Source: Cunninghamia lanceolata (lineage: Eukaryota; Streptophyta; Pinopsida; Cupressales; Cupressaceae). Taken from it: 64,000 nucleotides of DNA. The stretch's first letter is position 1, and the number at the start of each line of letters is the position of its first letter. This document shows, one piece after another, positions 12,119 to 23,569 of this stretch. A program made the translations under genes and the position numbers. The notes under the pieces were generated by a model that saw only the letters and a list, made by a program, of their open reading frames with translations, made no database searches and was not told the DNA's origin. Location: positions 1,550,001 to 1,614,000 of the forward strand of contig BSBN01000829.1 in NCBI GenBank assembly GCA_027924645.1, in the 5' to 3' direction.

Positions 12119-12915
12119 GCAATCACAGATTGGGCGGTCTAGCCATTAGCCTGACTAAGTCCTAATAGCTAGATAAACATAATGGAAAAATAAGAATAGA
12201 ATAACAAATGGAATTATTGATTCAATGTCATGACCAAGTACAATCTTTGCATGTTGGCAACATGAAGACTACTATGGGCTCAAAGGCCTATCCTCCAGCT
12301 TGTTACAAATTACATGAAAGATATAGCTTGAAGTGCCTTTCGCAAATCAACTACTAAATACTAAAGATCACCTATCATATTCACTACTCCCATAATGCAT
12401 CTAATGAATTCTTATATATCAATTTCCAGCTTGAGGAATGATCTATGTCGGCTTAAGAGGTTCAAAAACCTAATTTTTGTTGAAATGTGTAGGTTGGCCA
12501 AAAATCATATGGTGATGCTCCGCATGTTAAGGAAATATGTTGCAGTTTGGAATGTAGGTACCTCCGGTCCCCATACTACTTGTGAGATGTTTCATTTGAT
12601 GTCTCACATCATGGGAAGGTGCCACAAACCTCATGCGCTAAGTTGAATGTCAGGTTCTTTGAATAGAGACTCCTGATGATGCTTCTGATGGTGATAACTC
12701 TCTGCAGATAATTGTAAACCTCCTAAATTGTAGATATTGTGTAGATGACCTAGTTTTGAATCTTCATCATGTGTCACAAACTGTGAAATGATCATGTGGT
12801 AGAATGTAGTGCAATCTACTAAGATTGAACTGACTGAAATGTAAGAAAAGAAAAGAAAAGAAATCAAAATATTTTTGGTTGATACAAGATTACCTTTCAA
12901 CCTGGTATGCTCATG
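12119..12915. other. Spacer between GA tracts, no recognised gene
   Basis: One plus-strand frame of 83 codons (12,395-12,646) contains no motif I recognise. A run of AAAGA pentamers is at 12,845-12,862. Nothing else stands out. Confidence 0.4.
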
Positions 12916-12916
12916 C

Positions 12917-12960
<44 letters not shown>

Positions 12961-13085
12961 ATAAGAGATATATTGAGATAGAGATAGAGATAGAGATAGA
13001 GATAGAGATAGAGATAGAGATGGAGATAGAGATGGAGATAGAGATAGAGATAGAAAGAGGGGAGAGATATAGAGAGGGAGGGAGA
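12917..13085. repeat. Compound GA / GATAGA microsatellite
   Basis: Pure (GA)n at about 12,919-12,955 passes into a hexamer array, GATAGA with some GATGGA units (about 12,973-13,052), and then GGGAGA words. It shares its motifs with the larger tract at 11.2-12.1 kb. Confidence 0.93.
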
Positions 13086-13089
13086 GGTA

Positions 13090-14640
13090 TAAAGTGTTAT
13101 ATATGAAAAGTGGGAAGATGATGAATAATGTCAAGATCTATCAAATCAAACCCTCCTTTCACATAACATTCAAGGATAACAACTGATCCAATCACTACAA
13201 ATGAAGAGGACTCGGCTATAGGTTGATGTACTTAGGAATGGTATGGAAAGATTGATTAGATTGAAAGATTTGTCAAAACCCTAGATTCAATAAGCCTCAA
13301 ATGCTAAGTATGATGAAATTGGGTACAAACAAATAATTGCTATAGATCACCACACAGGAAGACACTCAAGAGGTGCCAAGTATGATAGGGCAACTTTTTT
13401 GTAGATTTGAGAATAGTGAGCAGTGTCAGATGATGTTTAGCTCTTGAGTTTAGGATAAATCCTATCGAGAGGACTCTAGGATAGGTGTCCTAGTCCAGTA
13501 GGGTAGATTAATTGCAATTTTTCCTTAGATCTTAAATCCTTATCCTCTGAATTACTTCTCTATACTTGCACTTTGCTAAATCCCACACCTGTAACCTACA
13601 ATCACAAAGAGAGGGGTTTGGGCATTGTGGTTTTTAGGAGCTTGGCTCAGTCAATCCTTGAATGACATTCAAGTCTTCCAACACCGTTGTTAGATAGAGT
13701 GCGTACCCAATGGAGGGAAGAGGCCAAAGTAATGATGAATTGAAATGATTGAAACACAAAAAAATGTCACCTTAGAGGTGAAACCCTCACAAAGATGAAG
13801 ATCCTTCAAACCATGAGGAGATGGATTGATGAAGCCAAGTCTGCAAACAAACAAACACAATAACAACATAATTCTACTTTGCAGCACAATGAATTCCTTG
13901 AAATCTCTTATCTCAATATCACAAGTTCACATTATCCATCTAAGTGTAAAATTAAGACATACACTTATTTATGCTTTCCCACTGACATTCATAATTCAAA
14001 TTGAAAAGGCTGACAAAGGGAAACCTTGTTAAAGGTCCTATGCTAACAAACTTAAATTTGGGTCCCAACAAATCATCTTGGACTATGGTGTGGGTGCCCA
14101 AGTCCCAAGGGCTAATTTTAGGTCATTAATAAGCATTTAAAATTGCCCTGTAAGTCCCATTTGACATGGGTTTCAAGGGAATTTACTCTGGGATAAATAT
14201 TAAACATGTAAAGTGTAAAACATGAGGACCTAAGGAGCTAAACTAGGAGGTAAAAAGTCATGAGGTTACTTTTTACTCCATAACATTTAGCCCCCCACTT
14301 TAATGTATGTATGATCTTAAGGTTACATACATGCATTAAATTACGATTGAAGCACATCAAACACATCAAGCACATCAAGCACATAGAGCTAAGGCATACC
14401 CAAAGGTTGGAGAACTATAGGTAAGCACTAGAAAACACATGGAAGACACACAAGACACCATGAAGATAGTAAGAAGCACACAAAACATGGAGAATAAAGT
14501 GGACAGCATGCAATACACAAAGAAGAAATGAGAGCAATCACGTAATACACAAAGAACACATTGATTCAACAACTAAAAATAAATCCTAAACTAGGGGGCA
14601 GAGGGCAGCTCATCACTATGCACCTTTAGACCACCAAAAA
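13090..14640. other. Non-coding stretch, possible minus-strand LTR fragment
   Basis: No gene recognised. At 14,286-14,301 the minus strand has a purine-rich tract (AAAGTGGGGGGCTAAA), followed on that strand by TGTTATGGAG. This is how a polypurine tract and LTR start look in the other elements of this window, so an LTR could run leftward from 14,285. The opposite end, a TATA box and the matching LTR were not found. From 14,586 the sequence belongs to the short tandem array interrupted by the chromovirus. Confidence 0.35.
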
Positions 14641-14650
14641 CACACAAAAC

Positions 14651-16238
14651 TGGTGCAGGAGCACTTTCTCTATGGTGCAAGAGTCATGTTTTGTTTTTTA
14701 TTTTAATAAGGTTTTTTAAGCCACATCAGTTTGTAATAAGGTTTTTGTGTCAATTTGGTCACTAGACCTATGTAGACCATGTTTTGGTCAAGTTTGATGT
14801 AATCACACAAGGAAAACATGTAGTTTTCTTGTGAGAGGAGACATTCAATGGCTTAGTGACTTTCAAAATCAGTTTTACATAGTTAGAGAGGAAGTTGAAA
14901 CTAATCTCTCAATCCTTGTATAGGCGAGGAGTTGGATGTAATTGGAGAGAGAGAAGCATGCATGAATAAAGATCTAGATTTTTGGGTGTATTGATACATT
15001 GTCTTTTTTTTGAGTAATTCCCTGTAACAGTCATTCTGTAACGGATAGTTATGTATTGGAGTAGTTTCATTGGAAGTAGCCTGATATCTAGAAGTGTTGT
15101 AGTTGTGAGTTTTTTTTGTTTCTTTTCACAGAGACTGGTCTGAAAACCTAGAAACTAGGGTTCTGTGAATAAATGGACTGTATCTCCCTCTGTCCACCTT
15201 GAAAGTAAGATTCTCATGTTCAATGTGATGGAGGAATACAGTGTGTATTTTGTGTTTTCTGTTGTTTTGGATCAGACACCCAAGGATCCAAGGAGCTTGG
15301 CATAAGTCGACTAGGCATCTCTATGTGACTAGTAGTAGAAACAAATAGGAAAAGTGCTTTTTGAAGAGTGGCCAAATTATCGGGGTGATCAAGTGGTTGT
15401 AGATGGTTATAAACCCTTTTCGTTCAGCCAAGTCTTGTTTTGTATACTGGTTTGATGTTTGCATAGTCACAGAGTAACCGCGAGTATCATCAGTGTGAAA
15501 TAGTCCTTCGAGAAGCTTTTGGAGGTTACACCAATCAATGGTGTTGAGTCAATAGTAGGAGTTCATCAGGAAGGAACGACTTCAGTTTCACTGAAGAAAC
15601 ATCGCGTATGCATATTGTGAATGTATATCGCCAATGTATGTTTGAGAAGGTAGGTTGAATATACATTGCGTCAGATACAAAAAGGTGACCGGTCGCAATG
15701 GTGAAATCGGGGTGAAGATACATTAGTTCACCAGCAATGACAAGTCATGTCATGCATATATAATATTTTGGCATATCGGCATGAGTGGTAATATCGGGGG
15801 GACAAGTGTAAGAGCTCCGCCGATGAAGGAAGTTTTGCCGAAGGCTATATAAGGTATCAGTATATTGGAGTGAAGGCCTTAAGGCTCCGTTGATGTTTGA
15901 AGTCTCACCTGACGATAGTTTGTATCAGCGTATCGATAGACTTTGGTTTGAGTTCACCGATAGTTGGAGTCTGGTTGACAGGGTCATGACTAACCGCTAT
16001 GGGTAAAGCAAGTGGAAGCTAACCACTATCGGGGGTATTGGAAGGAGACTAGAAGATGCCACCGATAGGAGAAGTCTCTCTGAAGACAAAGTGAATTGGC
16101 TGTCCGGGAGAGTTGGGAGATCGGCTAAGAGTTTACAAGGTGGCCGACAAGGTTTGGTCACCAAGACATAGGTCACCTTCTCACTGATCAAGTTTATTGA
16201 TCGATTTGAATGCTTCTACTGAGCACATCTGTCCATCA
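14651..16238 (+). repeat. Chromovirus 5' LTR
   Basis: Starts TGGTGCAGGAGC and ends GTCCATCA; TG and CA ends are present. It aligns throughout with 20,947-22,530. Its 3' third is unusually rich in CGG/CCG and short ATCGG-like words. It is followed after 3 bp by the primer binding site. Its start fixes the element boundary and its end fixes the gag leader. Confidence 0.92.
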
Positions 16239-16241
16239 TAT

Positions 16242-16254
16242 TGGTATCAGAGCC
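16242..16254 (+). promoter_or_regulatory. Primer binding site (initiator tRNA-Met type)
   Basis: TGGTATCAGAGCC lies 3 bp after the 5' LTR. This is the classical plant complement to the 3' end of initiator tRNA-Met, where minus-strand DNA synthesis begins. The same 13-mer follows the copia 5' LTR at 24,898. Confidence 0.92.
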
Positions 16255-16313
16255 AATATTTGAATTGGAGCAGTATATGTTAGACGAGGAGAAAGAAACT
16301 GAGGGCTAGCACA

Positions 16314-17335
16314 ATGCCTCCCAAGTCTATGAGCCAAGGAGCCATCAAGAAGATGGTAGAGGAGATGCTTGAAGCAAGATTGAAGGAAGAGAGGTCCAAG
16401 GGTAAGAGTAAAGAGGATGGAAGTGCTTCTAATATAGGAAAAGAAGAAGAGGGCAGAGGAAAGCCCTCAAGATCAAGGTATGTCTGCAGACCAAAAGGCA
16501 TTCTTGAAAGCACTCAAGGTGCTCATGGAGATAGTGGCAATCCAAAGATGGATGTTCCTACATTCAATGGGAAACTAGATGGAGATAGCCCTCATGGATT
16601 GGATTGAAGCCATGTGTAACTATTTTGACTTCAAGGAGTATAGTGACAGTAAGAAAATCAAGTTTGCTAAGACAAAGATTGAGAGGTTTTGCCTTAGTTT
16701 GGTGGAACTATATGCAATGTGAAAGAGAGAAAGTTTGGAAAGAACCCTATCACCAAATGGAGTAGAATGGTGGCCATGCTAAGAGACAAGTTCATGCCAT
16801 ATGATTATGAGTTGCAGACCATTAGGAAGTTTAATCATTTCAGACAAAAGGATATGGATGTGGCTACATATAACTAAAGAATTTCATAGATTAAGCATGA
16901 GAGCCAATCACAAGGAGGAGGAGAAAAGAGATGGTGGCTAGGATATCTAGATGGTTTGAGGTATAACATACAAGATGAATTCAGTATGGTGGTTCCTAAA
17001 ATAGTGGATGAGTGTTTTCAATTAGCCTCTAGGGTAGACGAGAAATTGAAAAGAAAGAGTCATCAAAACACCAGAGGAAGAGGTGGCAAAAATAATAGCG
17101 GGAAGAGGCAGTTTTGGTAGAGGACAGTCAAGTAGAAATGAGAACCCAAGTCAACAAGAGTCTCATGCTGATGTAGATCATAGAGAGATGGTGGTTTTAG
17201 AGGTTGGAGAAGACCAAATGGTAGAAGGTAGAAGTGGTGGTGCAGGAAGAGGACCCAGAGTTTTCACTAGTAGACGCTATGGTTGCAATCAAGTAGGCCA
17301 TACTACGAGCAAATTCCTTGAGAAGGGCATCTAGT
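16314..17335 (+). pseudogene. Chromovirus gag remnant
   Basis: The first 97 codons from ATG 16,314 are open: a Lys/Glu-rich start (AIKKMVEEMLEARLKEE) with coiled-coil character. After stops near 16,605 the frames carry the gag core segment KWSRMVAMLRDKFMPYDYEL followed by IRKFNHFRQ, typical of plant Ty3 gag. A further open frame (17,083-17,334) is Gly/Arg-rich and ends in a decayed zinc knuckle, where GCNQVGHTTSKF keeps one Cys and the His but has lost the last Cys. Gag would form the particle and bind RNA. Confidence 0.8.
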
Positions 17336-17895
17336 TCCCATGATGGTGGAAGAAGGAATCAGTTGTTGAAAGATGATGATTTCCAAAGTGAGAATTCACC
17401 CATTAGTAGTGCTACACTAGTCCTTGAAGGAGAGAGCATGATGATCAAGAGAACCTTGATGAAGATGCCATTGAAGCAAGAGTCCCCACAAAGGAAGACT
17501 CTCTTCAGAACCCAAGGTATAGAATATGGTAAGCTTTGTAAAATCATTGTTGATTTAGGTTCTACTAAGAATGTAGTGTCTACTGAAATGGTAGAGAAAT
17601 GTAAGTTGAAAAGACTGCCCCATGTTAGTCCTCATAAGAACTCTTAGTTGAATAAGAATCAAAATTATATGATAGAAGAACAAACCTGGGTTGAGTTTGA
17701 AATAGGTGATTATAAGGACAAGATATTATGTGAGATTATGCCTATGGATGCTTGTCACCTTCTTCTTGGACATCCATGGTAGTATGATGTGAAGGCACAA
17801 CATGATGGTGAGAAGAACACATACCTCATCACCAAGAATGGAATGGAAGTTCAGGGATGGATCCTATGCAAGAGCAGATTGGAGAGAGAAGAGTA
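17318..17895 (+). pseudogene. Chromovirus protease remnant
   Basis: The open part (17,318-17,647) contains the retropepsin active-site region IIVDLGSTKNVVSTEM, in which the usual DSGS has become DLGS. It continues with VEKCKLKRLPH. After a TAG at 17,645, where the family has Trp, the frame resumes with CHLLLGHPW, then another TAG where Gln is expected, and YDVKAQHDG. The active-site Ser is lost, so the protease would be inactive even without the stops. Confidence 0.82.
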
Positions 17896-18049
17896 ATGAC
17901 ACCAATGTCATGATGGTTCAGTGGCAAAGAGTTCTTACACCTCATGAAGGAGAAGGATACCCCAAGGGTATGCCTTGATAATGAATCCTACAGATGCATC
18001 AGGTCAGCAAGGGCAAAAAGCGGAAAGAGATTCCACTAGAAGTGCAACA

Positions 18050-18960
18050 ATTGTTGGATAAGTACCCAAGATCTTGTGGTAGAGGATACTCCTAACTCCT
18101 TACCACCCATGAGAGATATAAGTCATCAGATTGACTTGATTCCAGGTGCCATCAATTGTCCAATAAGGCTGCCTATAAATTGACACCACAGCAAAATGAA
18201 GAGGTGAGTTAGACAAATTCAAGAACTCTTAGAGAAAGGACTAATTAGAAAGAGTCTTAGTCCATGTGCCAGTCCCCTAGTGTAACTTGCTCCAAAGAAA
18301 GATGGGAAGTGGAGACTATGTATGGGCTCAAGGGCCATAAATAAGATCACAATAAGGTATAGATTCCTATGCCAAGGATTGAGGATCTTTTGGACTATCT
18401 TGGACGGTCATGTTATTATTCAAAGATTGATTTGAAATCTGGTTATCATCATATCAGAATTAGGCAGGGAGATGAATGGAAGATTGCCCTTCAAGACAAA
18501 TGAAGGTCTCTATGAGTGGCTTGTCATGGCCATTTGGCCTTAGCAATGCTCCAAGCACATTCATGCATTTGATGAATGGGGTACTTGTTGAATTCATTGG
18601 CAAATTTGTAATTGTTTTATCTTGATGACATACTTGTTTTCAACAAAACAAAAGAACATCTGAAGCATCTTGGACAGGTGATGTAAGAAGTTGCATGAGA
18701 ATAAGTTGATGATCAACTTGGATAAGTGTGTGTTCATGAAAACTAAACTTTTGTACTTAGGTTTTGTGATTTCCAATGGTTGTTTGAAGATGGACCCCAC
18801 AAAGGTTGAGGGCTATTCTCAATTGGCCCTACTCCTAAGACAGTGGGTGATGTTAGAAGTTTCCATGGCTTGGCAACTTTTTATAGGAAGATCATTAGAG
18901 GATTTAGTCACAATAAGTGCTTCTATTCTCAATACCATCAAGGGTGGAATAAAGTGCAAA
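18050..18960 (+). pseudogene. Chromovirus reverse transcriptase remnant
   Basis: Pieces in shifting frames give the RT landmarks in order: IRKSLSPCASPLV, a stop, [39 protein letters not shown] and [19 protein letters not shown], the last holding the catalytic Asp pair (YLDD, about 18,617-18,628). The thumb segment MINLDKCVFMKTKLLYLGFVI is open at 18,691-18,987. At least three frameshifts break it. Confidence 0.85.
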
Positions 18961-18984
18961 TTTCAATGGACAAAAGCAAGCAGA

Positions 18985-19445
18985 TGATAGCTTTGAATTG
19001 TTAAAGAGGAAAGTGGCTGAATTACCTACATTGGTGCTCCCAGATTTTGACAAAGTTTTTGTAGTGGAATGTGATGCAAGTCAGCAAGCAATAGGTGCTG
19101 TTCTCAGTTAGGATGGACATCCAGTGGCCTTTTTCTCAGAGAAGTTGAATGAGGCTAAACAAAAGGTATTCTACCTATGACCTAGAGCTTCATGTAATGG
19201 TGCAAGCTCTCAAAAAGTGGAGACACTATTTGCTGCCCAAAGACTTCATTGTTTTTACTAATAACCATGCTCTTAGCTTCCTAAATAGTCAAGAAAAGTT
19301 GAATCATAGGCATGTCAAGTGGATGGAACAATTGCAAGCCTATACCTTCACTATTAAGCATAGGAAGGGTGTTGCCAACAAAGTGGCTGATGCTTTAAGT
19401 AGAAGGATGCTTGGGTCATACAGGAAGTACAAATGGAAAGTATGG
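18985..19445 (+). pseudogene. Chromovirus RNase H remnant
   Basis: VVECDASQQAIGAVLS is followed by a TAG where Gln is expected, then DGHPVAFFSEKLNE. In the next frame comes KRYSTYDLELHVMVQALKKW, then HALSFLNSQEKLNHRHVKW and a terminal VADALSRR. The catalytic Asp (CDAS) and Asp (VADALSR) are visible. Near the Glu site YDLELHVMV keeps the acid. The frame 19,149-19,451 is open, so only the N-terminal third is broken. Confidence 0.87.
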
Positions 19446-19449
19446 GGAT

Positions 19450-20530
19450 AGATTGTTTGAAAGAGTATATACAAGGAGGATGCAGATTTCAAGGCTGCTT
19501 ATGAAGTTTGTGCTAGTTTGGCTAACACTTTTCATGGTGAATATTCATATTTTGTGTTGCAGGAAGGTCTCCTATTCAAAGGAAGTTTACTATGTGTTCC
19601 TAAATGTTCAATGAGGGATAACATCATCAAAGAGAAGCACAATGGAACCTTAGGAGGACATTTTGGGTTGGACAAGACTTTGGAACAAGTCACCAGATTC
19701 TACTATTGGCCAAAAGTACAATCGGATGTGAGGAGATATGTTGCAAGTTGTACCATATGTCAAAAGGCCAAAGGTATGTCTTCTAATGCTAGTTTATACC
19801 AACCCCTCCCTATTCCCAATAGACCTTGGGAGAGCATTAGTATGGATTTTGTAACTTGGTCTTCTAAGACAGCAAGGGGTGTGGACAATGTTTTTGTCAT
19901 TGTGGACAGATTTAGCAAGATGGCTCATTTTTGTGCCATGCAAATGCCACAAATGATGCATCTCACATTGCTGGTCTCTTCTTTTTGAGAGAAGTGGTTA
20001 GAATCCATGGTTTTCCCTTTTCAATTGTCATTGATAGAGACTCCAAGTTTGTTGGTCATTTTTGGAGGACCTTATGGAGAAAATTGGGAACATAATGTCT
20101 TTCTCATCAGCCTACCATCGCCAAACTGATGGTCAAAATGAGGTTGTTAATAAGTCCTTAGGAAACCTTATCAGATGCCTTACCAAGCAGCATGGGTTGG
20201 CATGGGACTTGGTGATCAGTCAAGCTGAGTATGCTTACAATGATTCAAGGAATAGAAGTACTGGGAAGAGTCCATTTGAAATTATTTATGGTTTCCATCC
20301 AAGAGGACCACTTGAACTCAAAGACCTACAAGGTGGGATAAGAGGAGTGCTCTAGGAGAAGATTTTGCTGCCACCATGAAGGCAGTTCATGATCAAGTCA
20401 AAGTACAATTGGAAAAGATAGTCTCCAAATACAAGGATAGGGCAGATCTCAAAAGGAGAGATATACAGTTCAAGGTGGGAGATTTGGTGATGGGCCTATC
20501 TAAGGAAGGAAAGGTTGCCTAAAGGACAGC
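19450..20530 (+). pseudogene. Chromovirus integrase remnant
   Basis: The open frame 19,518-19,988 holds the HHCC domain (His in HNGTLGGHFG; CTICQKAKG) and the first catalytic Asp in SMDFVTW. The second Asp region is near 20,030 (VIDRDSKF in a shifted frame). The frame 20,062-20,355 holds SSAYHRQTDGQNEVVNKSL with the catalytic Glu, followed by RSPFEIIYGF-like sequence. Two frameshifts (near 19,988 and 20,060) and one near 20,350 separate the parts. Confidence 0.87.
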
Positions 20531-20925
20531 CAACCAAACTTCTGATGAACAAAATAGGATCATGCAAGGTAGTGCATAAGTTTGGTCCAAATGATTATGA
20601 AATAGAATTGCCATCTGGTCTTGGTATTTCTCCCATATTCAATGTTTCAGACTTATTTCCATTCAGACCTCCATTGAATGCTGAAAATGGATCAGATGTT
20701 GTGATTGAAGATGAAGATTGGATCAGAGATCTACCTCCAAGTAAGCCTTTACAGTTGGAATGCATCTTAGATTCCAAGGTTGTCAAAAAGACAAGGAAGG
20801 GTGTGTACAAGGAGTACTTGGTCAAGTGGCATGATCTTCCTAATTTAGAAGCTACCTGGATGAGTGAGGCAGACATTTTGAAGCACGGGAAGACACTCCA
20901 ACAGTTAGCAGCTCAAGGGACTTGA
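20515..20925 (+). pseudogene. Integrase tail with chromodomain
   Basis: The 136-codon open frame begins in the integrase C-terminal fold (YEIELPSGLGISPIFNVSDL) and ends with a chromodomain: LECILDSKVVKKTRKGVYKE, YLVKWHDLPNLEATWMSEAD, then ILKHG. The aromatic residues YLVKW and TW that shape the chromodomain pocket are kept. In chromoviruses this module guides integration toward marked chromatin. It is open to its natural TGA at 20,923, so it is the best preserved part of the element. Confidence 0.92.
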
Positions 20926-20929
20926 GTTT

Positions 20930-20946
20930 TTCCTGCAGGGGGAGTA
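20930..20946 (+). promoter_or_regulatory. Polypurine tract of chromovirus
   Basis: GCAGGGGGAGTA directly precedes the 3' LTR start TGGTGCAGG at 20,947. It lies only a few bases after the gag-pol stop and is the expected primer for plus-strand DNA synthesis. Confidence 0.85.
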
Positions 20947-22530
20947 TGGTGCAGGAGCATTTTCTCTATGGTGCAGGAGTCATGTTTTGTTTTTTGTTTT
21001 CAATAAGGTTTTTTAAGCCACATCATGTTTGTAATAAGGTTTTTGTGTCACTTTGGTCAGTAGACCTATGTAGACCATGTTTTGGTCAAGTTTGATGTAA
21101 TCACACAAGGAAAACATGTAGTTTTCTTGTGAGAGGAGACAACCAACGGCTAATTGACTTTCAAAATCAGTTTTGCACGTTTGGAGAGAAGTTGAACTAA
21201 TCTCTCAAGCCTTGTATAGGAGAGGAGTTGGATGTAATTGGAGAGAGAGAAGCATGAATGAATAAAGATCTAGATTTTTGGGTGTATTGATACATTGTCT
21301 TTTTTCTGAGTAATTTCCTGTAACAGTCATTCTGTATAGATAGTTATGTATTGAAGTAGTTTTCATTGGAAGCAGCCTGATATCTAGAAGTGTTGTAGTT
21401 GTGAGTTTTTTCTGTTTCTTTTCACAAAGACTGGTCTAAAAACCTAGAAACTAGGGTTCTATGAATAAATGGACTGTATCTCCTCTGTCCACTGAAAGTA
21501 AGATTCTCATGTTCAATGTGATGGAGGAATATAGTGTGTATTTTATGTTTTCTGTTGTTTTGGATTAGACACCCAAGGATCCAAGGAGTTTGGCATAAGT
21601 CGACTAGGCATCTCTATGTGACTAGGAAACAATAGGAAAAGTGTTGTTGCAGAGTGGCCAAATTATTAGGGTGATCAAGTGGTTGCAGATGGTTCTAAAC
21701 CCTTTCCGTTCGGTCGAGTCTTGTTCTATATATTGGTTTGATGTCTGCATAGTCACAGAGTAACCGGAGTATCATCGGCGTGAAATAGTCCTTGGAGAAG
21801 CTTTTGGAGGTTACACCGATCAATGGTGTTGAGCCAATAGTAGGAGTTCATCAGGAAGGAATGACTTCAGTTTCACCGAAGAAACATTGCTTATGCATAT
21901 CGTGAATGTATATTGCCAATGTATGTTGAGAAGGTAGGTTGAATATACATTGCATCAGATACAAAAGGTGACCGGTCGTAATGGTGAAATCAAGGTGAAG
22001 ATACATTAGTTCACCGGCAATGACAAGTCATGTCATGCATATACAATATTTTGGCATATCGGTGTGAGTGGTAATATCGGGTGACAAGTACAAGATCCTG
22101 CTGACAAAGGAAGTTTTGCCGAAGGCTATATAAGGTATCAGCATATCGGGTGAAGGCCTTAAGGCTCCACCAATGTTTGAAGTCTCACCGATGATAGTTG
22201 TATCGACGTATCAGCAGACTTTAGTTTGAGGTCACCAACGTTTGACATCTGGCTGACAGGGTCATGACTAACCGCTATGGGTAAAGCAAGTGGAAGCTAA
22301 CCACTATTACGGTATTGGCAGGAGACCAGAAGATGCCGCCGATAGGAGAAGTCTCTCTGAAGACAAAGTGAACTGGCTATTGGGGAGAGTTGGGAGAACA
22401 GGCTGAGAGTTTGCAAGGTGGCCGACGGGTTATGTTTGGCCGACAAGGTTTGGTCACCAAGACATAGGTCACATCTCACTGATCAAGTTTATTGATCGAT
22501 TTGAATGCTTCTACTAAGCACTCTGCATCA
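20947..22530 (+). repeat. Chromovirus 3' LTR
   Basis: Starts TGGTGCAGGAGC and ends CTCTGCATCA; the ends are near inverted repeats (TGRTGCAG / CTGCATCA). It is collinear with the 5' LTR, with many single-base changes and small indels. The 5' LTR has GTCCATCA where this one has CTGCATCA. Confidence 0.92.
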
Positions 22531-23569
22531 AGAACAAAACCCAAAGTGTGGAGGGACCTCATCGCGATGTACCGTTAGACCACACCAAGTGGAAAACATG
22601 CCAAACAAAGACCCAAATGTGGATGGAGCTCATCGCTACATGTCTTTAGACCACACTCGAGGAAGATACAACAAACACATAGGGAAAACACATGAAATAC
22701 ATGAGTGCCACATAGTATGCCATAGACATACTATACGTCTTATACACATAAAACACAAGCAATGGAAGGAGATTATTTCTAAGTACCACCATCTAAAGCA
22801 CATTTTAGACATACGTGATAGTTGAGCTACACTACCACAACTTCCAAAGACATGCTTAAGGGTAGATGACTCAAGATCTAGCCCCGCCTTCATAGAGGAC
22901 TTTGTATAAAAGGATGTGCACTAGCTCAGGAGATACACCATCCCACCTTTTACAGAAGGGATTTGTATAAGAGGATATACACTAGCTCAATAGATATGTA
23001 ATCTTGCCTCATGATTTAGGGCTTATTGCTTGTATTTTAAATAAGTATGTGTACTAGCTCAAGAGATACACCATCTTGCCTCATGATGAGGGCTTTCAAA
23101 CATGCTTCATTAGTGCCAAAGTAATCAGATAGATACCATTATATATGCCCCCACCTTAAGGTGGGTGATACCACTTTTTGGTATCAAGCACATTAATGTA
23201 GAGTGAAAACATGCAAGGGAACAAGAGTTCTTGCAAAGCCCATGCCCCTAAAGGTGACATGTGCCACGATCGCCGAATGTTCCCACAAACACATTAATAT
23301 GAATTGATAAGATGATCAACATGAGATAAGGTTAGAACATCTTACTCTAAGACAATAACCAAATCAAATTATGAAAGCTATGCATAAATCATATTACATC
23401 AAAGAACCAAGGCTACACTTGTGGGTTCAGAATTGAGTATAGTCATTGGGCTTATACTGCAGATATCTCAGAACTGAGTGTAACAAGAAGGTGAGATACA
23501 AAACAATTCAAAGTGCATGGAGTCGCTATATTGCAAAGGTTTATTAGAAGATATATGAGAACATGATAT
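22531..23569. repeat. Short tandem arrays flanking the chromovirus
   Basis: Two blocks. From 22,531 to about 22,665 there are two units of roughly 70 bp, each with CTCATCGC, TTAGACCACAC and an ACCCAAA(G/T)GTGG-like core. A further unit lies left of the chromovirus (14,590-14,650, with CTCATCACTATG and TTAGACCACC). From about 22,905 to 23,090 there are three units containing CACTAGCTCA, GAGATACACCATC-like and GCCTCATGAT words. No gene was recognised. The copia target site is at 23,565. Confidence 0.65.

Larger units (their letters stand above)
14651..22530 (+). mobile_element. Complete, inactive Ty3/gypsy chromovirus
   Basis: The 7,880 bp element has LTRs at 14,651-16,238 and 20,947-22,530, a methionine-tRNA-type primer binding site, gag, protease, RT, RNase H, integrase and a C-terminal chromodomain, and a purine tract just before the 3' LTR. 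The flanking 5-mers are AAAAC (14,646-14,650) and AGAAC (22,531-22,535), a target duplication with one change. The LTRs differ at roughly 5% of positions in the first 350 bp by eye, with small indels, so the insertion is old. All coding domains are broken. It sits inside a tandem array whose units flank it on both sides. Confidence 0.93.

Noticed and set aside
10975..12149. Long Ser/Leu-rich (minus) and Arg/Glu-rich (plus) open frames
   Set aside because: They are translations of the GA microsatellite in several frames and have no non-repeat coding content.
12631..13134. 167-codon minus-strand frame with Leu/Ser run
   Set aside because: Most of it is the GA/GATAGA repeat; the rest has no motif.
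16242..16254. tRNA gene fragment at the primer binding site
   Set aside because: Only the short complement to the tRNA 3' end is present, as expected for a primer binding site.
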